Positions 7,978-17,493 of a stretch of 64,000 nt of DNA are shown here, in pieces. Every line of letters begins with the position of its first letter. The stretch's first letter is position 1. The notes under the pieces were generated by a model. That model did no database searches and was not told the origin of the DNA. It worked only from the letters and a program-made list of their open reading frames with translations. The position numbers were made by a program, and so were the translations under genes. Source of the DNA: Chitinophagaceae bacterium (GTDB taxonomy: Bacteria > Bacteroidota > Bacteroidia > Chitinophagales > Chitinophagaceae); the NCBI GenBank assembly GCA_020403455.1, contig JADBXP010000005.1:248001-312000 (forward strand), in the 5' to 3' direction.

Positions 7978-10509
7978 ATGGAACCACCTGTTCCCGAACA
8001 TATTCAAGGCTTAACCAAAGACGAGGTACTGGCTGCCCGACAGCAGTTTGGCAGAAATGAATTTGAATTCAAACAGTCCAATGAACTATGGCGGATGCTG
8101 CAACAATTGCTGGGAGAACCAATGGTGATCTTATTGCTGGCAGCTTCAACGCTTTATTTCATAACAGGAAAAATTGCCGATGCAATTTATCTTGCAATTG
8201 CCATATTGATTGTTGCAGGCATTTCAGTTTATCAACACAGGAGAAGCAGACTAGCGCTGGAGAAACTGAAAAAATATACACAGCCGCTTGCTAAAGTAAT
8301 CAGGGAAGGCAAAAAAATAGATGTACCCATTGCTGATTTGGTAGTTGGCGATTATCTAGTGGTCGGCGAAGGTGATCGGGTGGCTGCCGATGCCCAGCTT
8401 TATTATTCTTCCGATTTGGAAATCAATGAATCAATTCTTACGGGAGAATCAATGACTGTAGCCAAGGATAAAAACCATGATGATCCTACTGTTTATCAAG
8501 GAACGCATATTGCCACCGGTATGGCGATAGCGGTAATTACTGCTACCGGCATGCATACCCGTCTTGGCAAAATCGGCAAAAGTCTGGCACAGTTAAAAGA
8601 GCAAGCAACACCACTTGAGCAACAGATAGGCAATTTCGTAAAAAAAATGGTGATAGCTGGGGTATTGGTTTTTCTGGTTGTATGGCTGATAAATTATTCG
8701 AAAAGCAATAATATTATTCAAAGTTTATTACAGGCTTTGACGCTCGCCATGAGTATTCTACCTGAAGAGATTCCGGTGGCTTTTACCAGTTTCATGGCAC
8801 TAGGGGCCTGGAGATTGATGCAGCAAGGAATCATAGTCAAACAGATGAAGACTGTTGAAACTTTGGGAAGTGCTGATATTATCTGTACAGATAAAACAGG
8901 AACTCTTACCCTGAATGAAATGACACTGAAGGCAGTTTATCCTGTGGAAGAAGGCGGCTGGAAAAACTGGGAAGTGAACGGTGCCAGTAATGCAATGAAG
9001 GAATTGGTAAAAACGGGTATGTGGGCCAGTGAACCAATGCCCTATGACCCAATGGAGGTTTCTTTGCACGAGGCCTATGGAAAATTTTGTCAGCATGATG
9101 AGCGGAAAGCATATCAACTGACCAAAGAATACCCCCTGGAAGGCAAGCCGCCTATGATGACACATGTGTTCACAGATTTGGAAGGACATCAAATTATCGC
9201 TGCCAAAGGGGCACCGGAAACCATACTTCGGGTTTGTCGTTTGGATGACACAGAACGAAAGGTCACAGAAAAAGCCTTACATGAAATGGCTGAAAAAGGA
9301 TATCGCATACTAGGTGTTGCGCAGTCATATAATTCACATGATGCATTACCTGCGAATCAAGAGCAACTTGAGTTTCGGTTGACCGGGTTATTAGCTTTTT
9401 ATGATCCACCTAAGGAAAATATCAAGCAGGTGATAGAACAATTTCAGCAGGCAGGCATTGAAATTAAAGTACTCACCGGTGACAATCCGGTAACCACCCG
9501 TCAGATTGCCGGCCAGGTTGGTTTGGATAGGACACAAGTGCCTCTAAGTGGCGAGGAAATTATGCAACTGGAGGGGGAAGAGTTGGATGCTGCGGTTATC
9601 AATAACCAATTGTTTGCACGGATGTTTCCGGAAGCCAAACTCAAAGTGATTCACACATTACAAAGATTGGGAAAAATTGTCGCTATGACAGGTGACGGGG
9701 TCAATGATGGTCCTGCTCTAAAAGCTGCCCATATAGGTGTTGCAATGGGCAAAAGAGGTGCAGAAGTGGCTAAACAAGCAGCTTCTATGATACTTCCGGA
9801 TGACGATCTGGTCCACATGCTAACTGCCATTGCCATGGGACGCAGGATCTACAATAATTTAAAAAAAGCCATCCGATATATCTTATCGATTCATATTCCC
9901 ATAATACTCGTCGTCTTCATTCCATTGGCATTGGGTTGGACCTTTCCGAATATCTTTTCCCCCATCCACATTATATTTTTTGAACTGATTATGGGGCCTA
10001 CCTGTTCCATCATTTATGAGAATGAACCAGCTGAGGCAAACATTCTTCAAAGGCCACCCAGAAAGTCCAGCACCAGCATTTTCAATTGGTCAGAATTATG
10101 GATAAGTGTACTGCAAGGACTGATTATAACTTCAGGTTGTTTGGTGATGTATCAATGGGGATTGAGCCACCGGATGAATGAGCGAGAGGTCAGAACTCTT
10201 GTTTTTACAACCCTGGTTGCAGCCAACCTATTTCTCACCTTTGAAAACAGATCTTTTCATTCTTCATTGTTTCAAACTTTTCGTTACCCCAACAAATTGT
10301 TGTCATTGATTATTGGTATCACGCTTTTATTGGGAATACTCATCTTATTTGTTCCGGTGGTACGTGATTTTTTTGACCTGGCACCCATTCAATTTATACC
10401 GCTTCTATACTGCCTTCTAATCGCTTTGTTGAGTGTTATTTGGATAGAGATATTAAAATGGTTGAAAAGAAGAAAAGCTTTACAACTTCAACCAGGGGAT
10501 GCCAGCTGA
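7978..10509 (+). CDS. P-type cation-transporting ATPase (P2-like)
   Basis: An 843-residue P-type ATPase with all catalytic elements: N-terminal cation-ATPase domain, actuator motif TGES (155-158), phosphorylation motif DKTGT (D305), nucleotide-binding domain and hinge motif TGDGVNDGPAL (571-581). The membrane domain has the 2+2+6 helix layout of Ca2+-type pumps. Helix 4 carries PEEIP (262-266), where SERCA-type Ca2+ pumps have PEGLP, and helix 6 reads FELIMGPTCS (E669, G673) instead of the NxxTD ligands of Ca2+ pumps. It therefore pumps a cation across the inner membrane, but the ion cannot be assigned; annotation as a Ca2+ ATPase would be by overall similarity only. It stands alone, convergent with the FkbM gene 16 bp downstream. 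Confidence 0.9.
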   Translation: MEPPVPEHIQGLTKDEVLAARQQFGRNEFEFKQSNELWRMLQQLLGEPMVILLLAASTLYFITGKIADAIYLAIAILIVAGISVYQHRRSRLALEKLKKYTQPLAKVIREGKKIDVPIADLVVGDYLVVGEGDRVAADAQLYYSSDLEINESILTGESMTVAKDKNHDDPTVYQGTHIATGMAIAVITATGMHTRLGKIGKSLAQLKEQATPLEQQIGNFVKKMVIAGVLVFLVVWLINYSKSNNIIQSLLQALTLAMSILPEEIPVAFTSFMALGAWRLMQQGIIVKQMKTVETLGSADIICTDKTGTLTLNEMTLKAVYPVEEGGWKNWEVNGASNAMKELVKTGMWASEPMPYDPMEVSLHEAYGKFCQHDERKAYQLTKEYPLEGKPPMMTHVFTDLEGHQIIAAKGAPETILRVCRLDDTERKVTEKALHEMAEKGYRILGVAQSYNSHDALPANQEQLEFRLTGLLAFYDPPKENIKQVIEQFQQAGIEIKVLTGDNPVTTRQIAGQVGLDRTQVPLSGEEIMQLEGEELDAAVINNQLFARMFPEAKLKVIHTLQRLGKIVAMTGDGVNDGPALKAAHIGVAMGKRGAEVAKQAASMILPDDDLVHMLTAIAMGRRIYNNLKKAIRYILSIHIPIILVVFIPLALGWTFPNIFSPIHIIFFELIMGPTCSIIYENEPAEANILQRPPRKSSTSIFNWSELWISVLQGLIITSGCLVMYQWGLSHRMNEREVRTLVFTTLVAANLFLTFENRSFHSSLFQTFRYPNKLLSLIIGITLLLGILILFVPVVRDFFDLAPIQFIPLLYCLLIALLSVIWIEILKWLKRRKALQLQPGDAS

Positions 10510-10525
10510 GTCTACCTGAATCCGG

Positions 10526-11251
10526 TTAATCGGGAAGGAAATAGAAATTCAAAGCAGTTTGTGCTTTGTATGGTTCAAGCTTGTTTTTTTTCCAAACAAA
10601 AGGTGAATAACCCATTTCACGGATTAATTGTAGTGTTCGCTCCTTTTCGGGGATGTCCCAGATTTCACAGTAAATTAATGGACGAAATTTTCGTATCACT
10701 TCTACCCCACCCCGTAAAACATGCCACTCAAAATTTTCAACATCAATCTTCAATCCCACCCAATTCACAGGTGATTGCAATTCAGGCAGATCATTCAGAC
10801 AAGTAGCGGGAACAGTAAATGTTTCATTCCCCTGTGCATCATTGTCAATCACCCGACTCAACCCATGCATTTTAACTCCTTTTTCAGTAGGCTGAACCAT
10901 TCGCAATTGACCCGAGCTATCTGACAATGCCTTTTCATGAACATGAATGCGCCCCTTACCAAAAAGCCGTATCATTTTTTTACAACAGCGTAAGTTGGCA
11001 GTCACCGGTTCAAAAGAAATAATTGTACAATCAGGTCTTTTTTTTTCCATTAAAAGAGAGGTAATACCCAAATTGGCACCCACATCAATAATGACACCTT
11101 CTGATGATATTTTTTGAAGAAAAAAATCAAGTTCTTTATCGGGTCGAAAATACCTTACAACATACCACTGATAGAGAGCTGTTAAGAACAAGTAATGATC
11201 AGTTCCCAACAGTTGCTGAAAAAAGTACTGTATTTCTCTTTTCCTCTGCAT
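10526..11251 (-). CDS. FkbM family SAM-dependent methyltransferase
   Basis: A 241-residue class I methyltransferase. The SAM-binding motif IIDVGANLG lies near residues 54-62 and is followed by the acidic second motif IISFEPV; VGLKIDVENFEWHVLRGG and RPLIYCEIWD are the typical FkbM C-terminal motifs. Members methylate hydroxyl groups on sugars or natural products; the substrate here is unknown. No glycan gene cluster is adjacent. It is divergent from the TonB receptor gene and convergent with the P-type ATPase. Confidence 0.85.
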   Translation of the reverse strand: MQRKREIQYFFQQLLGTDHYLFLTALYQWYVVRYFRPDKELDFFLQKISSEGVIIDVGANLGITSLLMEKKRPDCTIISFEPVTANLRCCKKMIRLFGKGRIHVHEKALSDSSGQLRMVQPTEKGVKMHGLSRVIDNDAQGNETFTVPATCLNDLPELQSPVNWVGLKIDVENFEWHVLRGGVEVIRKFRPLIYCEIWDIPEKERTLQLIREMGYSPFVWKKNKLEPYKAQTALNFYFLPD

Positions 11252-11400
11252 GTTGATGTGGCAGGTATTATGATGAATGGTTGAATAGAAGGAGTAAAGT
11301 TAACTGAAATGGGCAAAGTCGAGGTAACTTGCGGTCAAATCAGTGTGCAACAATTGATAACCATTGTTGTTATACCAAAGAATCTGCTCAATCATTACCA

Positions 11401-11407
11401 AAGGAGG
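11401..11407 (+). promoter_or_regulatory. Shine-Dalgarno-like AAGGAGG that sets the TonB receptor start
   Basis: A purine-rich AAGGAGG stands 15 nt before the ATG at 11423. This, together with the signal peptide that begins exactly there, favours 11423 over the upstream in-frame start at 11309. Confidence 0.5.
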
Positions 11408-11422
11408 AATATAAATTCAATC

Positions 11423-13759
11423 ATGAATCATCTAACCCGGCTTTTTTTCTTACTGATCGTTTTTAATTGGCTTTTCCCCGCTCAGTTGGCGGCCCAAAAT
11501 CCGCTTTCCCTCAATGGAACTGTTAAAGATGCTGGATCCGGGGAAGTACTTATAGGTGCCTCCACTTATTTATTGGAAAATCCGCAAAAAATAACACTTA
11601 CCAATGGGTATGGTTTTTTTTCCATTACAGTTCGCCCTGGAAATTACCGTTTGGTTGTTGTTTCTGCCGGTTATAAATCGGATACGGTAGCAGTAGAAGT
11701 AACATCCAATCTCACATTGGTCATCAAATTACAACAGATCGGAAAGGAATTGCAAGAGGTAGTGGTAAGTACCAGCCGAAAAAACGATCAGGTATCTAAA
11801 CCTTTGATGGGGGTTCAGCGGCTTACCATGAAAGAGATGAACAGTGTGCCTGTTATTTTTGGAGAGAGAGATGTTTTAAAAACCATACAACTTCTGCCAG
11901 GCGTTAAATCTGCAGGAGAAGGAAACAGTGGTTTTTTTGTTCGGGGTGGTGCTGCCGACCAGAACCTGATTTTACTCGATGAAGCTACGGTATACAATGC
12001 CTCTCACCTGCTGGGATTCTTTTCATCCTTTAACTCAGATGCCATCAAAGATGTCACGCTATATAAAGGAGCAATGCCTGCAGAATATGGTGGCAGATTG
12101 GCATCTGTGGTTGATGTAAAAATGCTGGATGGAAATAACCAGTCCTTCCATGCCAGTGGTGGTATAGGGTTGATTTCATCCCGGCTTAACCTGGAAGGAC
12201 CACTAGAAAAAGACAAGGGTTCATTCATTGTCAGTGCCAGAAGAACCTATGCAGATGTTTTTTTAGGATTATCGCGTGATAGCAGTATCAGAGACAACAG
12301 CCTTTATTTCTACGATTTCAATGCAAAAGCCAATTATACCATCAATAAAAAAAACAGGCTTTTTTTATCGGGATATTTTGGCAGGGATGACCTTGGATTT
12401 GGAAGAACCTTCGGCATCGATTACGGCAATAGTACAGCTACTTTGCGCTGGAACCATATTTTCAATGGAAGGTTGTTCATGAACAATTCACTGATTTATA
12501 GCAACTATAATTATAACATAGAAATCAAATCAGGAGTGAATAACCTGCTGATTAAATCAAAGATTGAAGACCTCTCTCTCAAAACCGATTTTCAGTATTT
12601 CATCAACAATGACAATAAATTCAATTTTGGATTTCAGGTTACCCGTCATTTATTATCACCCGGTGTGGTAGAAGCATCTGCTACTTCCAGTTTCAATTCA
12701 CAAGCACTTCCGCTTAAACGAGCCATGGAAAGTGCCGCTTACATCAATCATGAATATGCTCCTCTACCCCAGCTTCGTTTCAATTATGGTTTACGATTGA
12801 CACATTTTGCATTGATGGGACCCGGAACTTTTTATAGCTATGATTCATCGGGAAACGTAAAGGATGTAATTCAAAAAAATTCCGGATCGGCAGTAGCATC
12901 TTATATTAATCCTGAGCCCAGATTTTCAGCCAGTTGGCTGTTGAGTCCGCTTAGTTCTTTTAAAGCCTCATTTACCAGAAATGTTCAGAACCTGCACCTG
13001 CTCAGCAATTCAGCAGCTATCAATCCAACTGATATCTGGATTCCCAGCAGCAACAATGTACGTCCTGAAATAGCTGATCAGGCATCAATAGGATTTTATC
13101 GCAATTCGGGCAATGGCATGTTTGAATTTTTTGTTGAGACCTATTATAAATGGATGCAAAATCAGGTGGATTATCGCAATGGTGCACAACTGCGTGCCAA
13201 CGAACAAGTGGAATCGCAATTGCTTTTTGGCAGCGGACGTGCTTATGGAATAGAATGGTTTTTGAAGAAACGAACCGGATTATTGACCGGGTGGATCAGT
13301 TATACACTTGCCAGAACTGAAAGAAAAATAGAAGGCATCAATAGAGGAAATTGGTATCCGGCACGCCAGGATCAGACCCATAATTTGGCGATCGTAGGTA
13401 TTTATCAGGCAAGTAAAAGATGGTCCTTTTCAGCCAACTGGGTCTACAACACCGGTAATGCAGTTACTTTCCCCAGTGGAAAATACAGGATCAACGGACA
13501 AACAGCTTATTACTATACGGAAAGAAATGGATACCGTTTCCCCGATTACCATCGATTAGATCTATCTGCCACACTGAAAAACAAACCAAAAAAGAATAGA
13601 GAGGGCAGCTGGACATTCTCTTTGTACAATGCCTATGGAAGAGAAAATACTTTTAGCATAGAATTCAAAGATGATCCCAATAATTCTGAAAGAACGATTG
13701 CAGAACAAACCGCACTTTTCAGGTGGGTACCCTCCATTACTTACAATTTTAAATTTTAG
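11423..13759 (+). CDS. TonB-dependent outer membrane receptor with carboxypeptidase-like N-terminal domain
   Basis: A 778-residue outer membrane receptor. A signal peptide (MNHLTRLFFLLIVFNW..., cleaved after QLAAQ) precedes a CarboxypepD-regulatory-like β-sandwich (SLNGTVKDAGSGEVLIGA), a plug domain (GVKSAGEGNSGFFVRGGAADQNLILLD region, conserved FFVRGG) and a 22-strand-type β-barrel that ends with the aromatic terminal residue F. The upstream extension from 11309 lacks signal-like character, so I start at 11423. It lies 37 nt before the DUF4249 lipoprotein gene; such pairs act in TonB-driven uptake, with the lipoprotein capping or assisting the barrel. It differs from SusC in being short. The ligand is unknown. 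Confidence 0.9.
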   Translation: MNHLTRLFFLLIVFNWLFPAQLAAQNPLSLNGTVKDAGSGEVLIGASTYLLENPQKITLTNGYGFFSITVRPGNYRLVVVSAGYKSDTVAVEVTSNLTLVIKLQQIGKELQEVVVSTSRKNDQVSKPLMGVQRLTMKEMNSVPVIFGERDVLKTIQLLPGVKSAGEGNSGFFVRGGAADQNLILLDEATVYNASHLLGFFSSFNSDAIKDVTLYKGAMPAEYGGRLASVVDVKMLDGNNQSFHASGGIGLISSRLNLEGPLEKDKGSFIVSARRTYADVFLGLSRDSSIRDNSLYFYDFNAKANYTINKKNRLFLSGYFGRDDLGFGRTFGIDYGNSTATLRWNHIFNGRLFMNNSLIYSNYNYNIEIKSGVNNLLIKSKIEDLSLKTDFQYFINNDNKFNFGFQVTRHLLSPGVVEASATSSFNSQALPLKRAMESAAYINHEYAPLPQLRFNYGLRLTHFALMGPGTFYSYDSSGNVKDVIQKNSGSAVASYINPEPRFSASWLLSPLSSFKASFTRNVQNLHLLSNSAAINPTDIWIPSSNNVRPEIADQASIGFYRNSGNGMFEFFVETYYKWMQNQVDYRNGAQLRANEQVESQLLFGSGRAYGIEWFLKKRTGLLTGWISYTLARTERKIEGINRGNWYPARQDQTHNLAIVGIYQASKRWSFSANWVYNTGNAVTFPSGKYRINGQTAYYYTERNGYRFPDYHRLDLSATLKNKPKKNREGSWTFSLYNAYGRENTFSIEFKDDPNNSERTIAEQTALFRWVPSITYNFKF

Positions 13760-13796
13760 TGTCGTGTTTACTGTTATACAATCAATTATTTTAAAA

Positions 13797-14609
13797 ATGG
13801 CAAACAGTTCTTACAAGAAAATCAGCTTAGGTATGTTGCTGCTCATTGTAATTACTTTTTCGGGATGCACAAAGATAATAGATGTCAATCTCAACGATGC
13901 TGATCCTCAGTTGGTGATAGAAGCCAATGTACTGAATACACCAGGCCCTTACTATGTACAAATCAGTAAAACAGTGAACTTCAGTGCCAACAATCAGTTC
14001 CCGCCAATAACTGGTGCAAGAGTGATAATTCAGGATATAACTGGCGGAGTTAAAGATACACTCACTGAGCTACAAGCTGGACTTTATATTACGCAACGAT
14101 TGACCGGGGTTGCAGGTAGAACCTATCAAATGGATGTGACTACGGGGGGAAAAAATTATACGGCTGTATCAAAAATGCCGGCTGCAGCAGAACTTGATTC
14201 TGTGAGCTTTGAAAAAATCAGCCGCCCCGGTTCGAAAACCGACTGGTATGCCGTGATCAACTACCGGGATCCAGGCGGAATTAATAATTACTATCTGTTT
14301 ACTTTATTTGTCAATGGCAGAAGAATCAACAACACTTTTGTTTACGATGATCGGTTTTCTGATGGACGGTATGTTTCCCGCACATTGAGAACGGATAGTG
14401 CTTATATTAATCCGGGTGATTCGGTTCGGGTAGTGATGCAACATATGGGGAAAGAGGGATTTGAGTACTACAGTTCCTTTTCTCAGGTAACAGGCAATGG
14501 TGCGCTGCAAACGATAAGTCCGGCCAATCCGAACAGCAATTTATCGGGTGGTGCTTTGGGCTATTTTATTGCCAGTTATACAAGTACCAGAAGAACTGTT
14601 GCCAAATAA
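13797..14609 (+). CDS. DUF4249 family lipoprotein
   Basis: A 270-residue lipoprotein with lipobox FSGC and the DUF4249 N-terminal pattern (DADPQLVIEANVLN, then YYVQISKTVNF). Family members are encoded next to short TonB receptors in Bacteroidota and are thought to be their surface partner, as SusD is for SusC. An in-frame extension reaches back to 13671 inside the receptor gene, but the signal peptide fixes the ATG at 13797. The C-terminal part is β-rich. The gene ends 25 bp before the convergent Gfo/Idh/MocA gene. Confidence 0.85.
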   Translation: MANSSYKKISLGMLLLIVITFSGCTKIIDVNLNDADPQLVIEANVLNTPGPYYVQISKTVNFSANNQFPPITGARVIIQDITGGVKDTLTELQAGLYITQRLTGVAGRTYQMDVTTGGKNYTAVSKMPAAAELDSVSFEKISRPGSKTDWYAVINYRDPGGINNYYLFTLFVNGRRINNTFVYDDRFSDGRYVSRTLRTDSAYINPGDSVRVVMQHMGKEGFEYYSSFSQVTGNGALQTISPANPNSNLSGGALGYFIASYTSTRRTVAK

Positions 14610-14634
14610 CCGAAGAGAGTATTGCATCGACTTA

Positions 14635-15993
14635 TCAATACTTAAATACTTTTCCACCGGCAAGAACTTCCTGGTTCTTGGCATCAAAAGTTACTCGTTC
14701 TCCTGTTTTGGCAGCTGCATTGGTCATGATGGTAGCTATGGAATGGTAGTAACCGGCTTCAACGGGTGCATGGGTAACCTGACGACTTCTTATACACTCC
14801 ATCCAATTTTTCACATGTGCTGTGGTAAGAAAATCCCCACCCGTATTGGCGCCAGCAGCAGCTAGCATAACAGCATCACCAATACTTATCTCGGGCAATA
14901 AATTAGCGGATAATTGCATGGCTTCAGCAAAATTTTTCTGAAGTCCGCCTCTAGGAGATACCTGGTTGGTCACAAGATTGAGTTCACCACCATTGGAATA
15001 ATAAATTTCTCCTGGCCGTTCATCTCCGTTGTGCATGCGGGAACTGAATACAACTTGAAATCCACTGCTGAGATCTTCTGCCGGACCATAATCAAATACT
15101 GCGGTGATGGTATCCCAGTTTTTTCTTCCATCCTTCCAAACATAGATTCCCCCATTGGCGACAACACTTCGGGGATGGTTGAAACCACTGAACCAGTGAA
15201 CGGTATCAATCTGATGACTCATCCATTGACCGGGCAAGCCGGAGGAATAGGGCCAGAACAACCGGTATTCCAGGTATTTTCTGGGGTCAAAGGATTCAAA
15301 AGGTCTATTCATCAGGAAACGTTTCCAGTCTACATCTTCTTCCTTGCATTGTGCAACCAATGAGGGTCTACGCCATCTTCCGGGTTGGTTGACATGCCAG
15401 GTAAGTTCAACTTGGGTTATGGGACCAAATCGGCCTGATTGTATGAAATCGGCGGCTGCCTTATAATTTATGCCACTGCGTCTTTGAGACCCAATGGTGA
15501 TTACGCTTTTGGAAGCTTTCACTGCCTTCAAAGCATTCCGGTTGTCTTCCATGGTCTCTGCGAATGGTTTTTCGCAGTAAACATCTACCCCTGCCTGAAC
15601 AGCTTCAATGGTATGTAGTGCGTGTTGAAAATCTGCAGTGCTGATGAAAACAGCATCCACTGTTTGGGATGCATAGAGTTCTTCGTTGTTGCGAAATGCA
15701 GATATGGGGTGACTGAATTTATTTTGTAAATAAGATGTTCCTTCTTCGCGTCTTTTTTTCCAAATGTCAGAGACACCCACCAAATCGAAATTCATGCTTT
15801 CATACAATTGCAGAAACGGGGGCAAAAGAGAATTTTTAAAGCGGTCTGAGAAACCGATAACTCCAACTCGAATCCGGTCATTGGCACCTTTGATGCGAGC
15901 GTAACTGGCAGCACTAAAACCTATTGCTCCAAGGTAGGTGGCAGCGATTGTTTGGGATGTTTGGCGGATAAATTTTCTTCTTGAATTAGCCAT
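14635..15993 (-). CDS. Gfo/Idh/MocA family oxidoreductase with Tat signal
   Basis: A 452-residue dehydrogenase-like protein. The N-terminus carries a twin-arginine signal (SRRKFIRQ, then a hydrophobic run to AASYA), so it should be exported folded with its bound NAD(P). The Rossmann motif starts at VGVIGFSDRF; the family motif CEKPFAE follows near residue 145, and HQIDTVHWFSG lies in the C-terminal domain. Exported members often act on sugars or cyclitols or as glycosidases with retained NAD. The SDR gene 57 bp upstream on the same strand, which is similar to fructuronate reductases, suggests a sugar or uronate degradation role. Confidence 0.85.
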   Translation of the reverse strand: MANSRRKFIRQTSQTIAATYLGAIGFSAASYARIKGANDRIRVGVIGFSDRFKNSLLPPFLQLYESMNFDLVGVSDIWKKRREEGTSYLQNKFSHPISAFRNNEELYASQTVDAVFISTADFQHALHTIEAVQAGVDVYCEKPFAETMEDNRNALKAVKASKSVITIGSQRRSGINYKAAADFIQSGRFGPITQVELTWHVNQPGRWRRPSLVAQCKEEDVDWKRFLMNRPFESFDPRKYLEYRLFWPYSSGLPGQWMSHQIDTVHWFSGFNHPRSVVANGGIYVWKDGRKNWDTITAVFDYGPAEDLSSGFQVVFSSRMHNGDERPGEIYYSNGGELNLVTNQVSPRGGLQKNFAEAMQLSANLLPEISIGDAVMLAAAGANTGGDFLTTAHVKNWMECIRSRQVTHAPVEAGYYHSIATIMTNAAAKTGERVTFDAKNQEVLAGGKVFKY

Positions 15994-16050
15994 AAATGGA
16001 AGGTATATCGTATGAAGAGATAAATAGAAGGCACAAAAAAAGTAACCCGA

Positions 16051-16866
16051 TTAAACTCCACTAAATGAAGTAAAGGCACCATCGACTTTTATTTCTGACC
16101 CATTGACGAAACCAGACGCATCGCTGAGCAGGTAGACGATAGCACCATTAAGTTCTTCCGGTTGACCGAATCTTTTGAATGGTGTATGTTGAATTACTTT
16201 GTTTCCTCTTTCTGTATAAGTTCCATCCGGTTGTGTGAGAAGTTGTTTGTTTTGCTCTGTTATAAAAAAACCGGGTATGATGCTATTGACACGAATTTTG
16301 TCACCGAAGCGATTTGCTACCTCAACAGCCATCCATTTGGTAAAGCAATCCACCGCTGCTTTTCCCATGCTATAGCCAAGAACGCGGGTTACCGCCAAAT
16401 GTGAGGTTACGGATGATATATTGACTATACTTCCACCCTGCTGCTGTGCCATTACCTGACCAAATACCTGTGTTGGAAAAATGGTGCCCCAGATATTCAG
16501 GTCCATAGCAGCTTTCATTCCGGATAGGTTCAGATCGAAAACATCAGCTGAAGGCGAAAGGACTCCTTCCGGCAAATTTCCTCCGGCGGCATTGACGAGA
16601 CCATGAATGGTACCCAGTTTACTAACAATGATGTCCTTGGCAGCTGTAAGCTGTTGAATGTCAAGAACATCTGCATTTACTGCCAGTGCGATTCCGCCCT
16701 GTTGAATGATTTGATCAGCTCTCTGCCGGGCTACAGCAGAATTTCTACCAAGTATGACAGGTATTCCTCCGGCTGCTGCAATTGCTTGTACAAAGGTGCC
16801 CCCTAGTATGCCGGTACCTCCGGTAACAACGATTACTTTGTCTTGGAGTGAAAAATTTGCTGACAT
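16051..16866 (-). CDS. SDR oxidoreductase, D-mannonate oxidoreductase (fructuronate reductase) type
   Basis: A 271-residue classical short-chain dehydrogenase. The cofactor motif TGGTGILG (15-22), the NAAGG stretch, catalytic S in VNISSVTS and Y165-xxx-K169 are all present. The C-terminal half (PGFFITEQNKQLLTQPDG, HTPFKRFGQPEEL, ending FTSFSGV) matches what I know of YjmF/UxuB-type D-mannonate oxidoreductases, which interconvert D-fructuronate and D-mannonate in hexuronate breakdown. No uxuA or uxaC is next to it, so the assignment rests on sequence alone. It is the promoter-proximal gene of a two-gene unit with the Gfo/Idh/MocA protein. Confidence 0.8.
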   Translation of the reverse strand: MSANFSLQDKVIVVTGGTGILGGTFVQAIAAAGGIPVILGRNSAVARQRADQIIQQGGIALAVNADVLDIQQLTAAKDIIVSKLGTIHGLVNAAGGNLPEGVLSPSADVFDLNLSGMKAAMDLNIWGTIFPTQVFGQVMAQQQGGSIVNISSVTSHLAVTRVLGYSMGKAAVDCFTKWMAVEVANRFGDKIRVNSIIPGFFITEQNKQLLTQPDGTYTERGNKVIQHTPFKRFGQPEELNGAIVYLLSDASGFVNGSEIKVDGAFTSFSGV

Positions 16867-17459
16867 GACTATTGCTACTTAAATGACTGATATGATTTGA
16901 AAGGCAATTACTAAAATCATTTCAATATACGAAAAGCGGCTGGTCAATTTCACATTTCAGATAAATCTGTTTGAACAAATTACGGGATTATGATATAAGA
17001 CATATTTAGCTGCGAACAATGCAATTTTTACTCCTATCCTACGTTGTTCAAGATTGATTCGTAGGATTTTTGCCGTGCTAAAAGAATGAAAACCAAGAAA
17101 CTATAATTATATAATATTTTATAATACATAATATGTTTTAATATATTATTTTATAATTATAATATTTAACGTATATAAATATGAGATTCAGGCTTTTTCT
17201 AATTAATACAAAGGATTTTTCCTGTTGATAACTCTATTTCACCACTCTAATTTTACGCAACTCAAATGATTATTAAAAAAAGCCGAGAGGCTCAATAGAA
17301 ATGAAAGGCACGTTATTTCCAACCCAAAATTTACAATGCATTAACAAGCAAACTTCCCTGTGTGTAGTGTAATTACTTAATTTTATCGCGATTGTAGTAA
17401 AATATTGACATCATTTTTATTATAATCCTTAAATCCGATACCCTACGCATTCAATTACT
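16867..17459. other. 593-bp AT-rich intergenic region before the giant secreted-protein gene
   Basis: No gene is visible here. An almost pure A/T tract spans 17102-17180 and holds two copies of the palindrome TATAATTATA (17102-17111 and 17152-17161), exactly 50 bp apart. A small hairpin AGCC-GAGA-GGCT (17281-17292) follows an A-run. The right end contains the candidate promoter of the giant gene; the left end must hold the promoter of the minus-strand SDR gene, though no clear -7 box was found there. The composition is suitable for a nucleoid-protein or bending site. Confidence 0.5.
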
Positions 17460-17462
17460 TTG
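17455..17462 (+). promoter_or_regulatory. candidate -7 box (TTACTTTG) of the giant secreted-protein gene
   Basis: Seven of eight bases match TAnnTTTG. Transcription would start around 17469, which places the TTG at 17460 inside the promoter and leaves about 20 nt before the GTG at 17490. No -33 box is evident. Confidence 0.35.
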
Positions 17463-17463
17463 T

Positions 17464-17493
17464 ATGCAAATGAAAACCCCTTTGGTCCTGTGA
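17464..17493 (+). CDS. possible 9-codon leader peptide overlapping the start of the giant gene
   Basis: ATG 17464 opens the short frame MQMKTPLVL (or 7 codons from ATG 17470), stopping at TGA 17491-17493. The stop overlaps the GTG at 17490-17492 as GTGA, the geometry of translational coupling. It may be a chance frame; alternatively it could mark an old or sequencing-derived frameshift at the start of the giant gene. Confidence 0.2.
   Translation: MQMKTPLVL

Noticed and set aside
11309..11422. N-terminal extension of the TonB receptor
   Set aside because: The signal peptide and a Shine-Dalgarno-like AAGGAGG both fix the start at 11423; the extension has no signal or domain character.
17275..17292. 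Hairpin AGCC-GAGA-GGCT next to an A-run as a minus-strand terminator
   Set aside because: The stem has only four base pairs and no minus-strand gene ends there.
17405..17426. TTGACA and TATAAT boxes before the giant gene
   Set aside because: The gap between them is only 10 bp, far from the 17 bp needed, and Bacteroidota do not use the classical sigma-70 boxes; in A/T-rich DNA this is chance.
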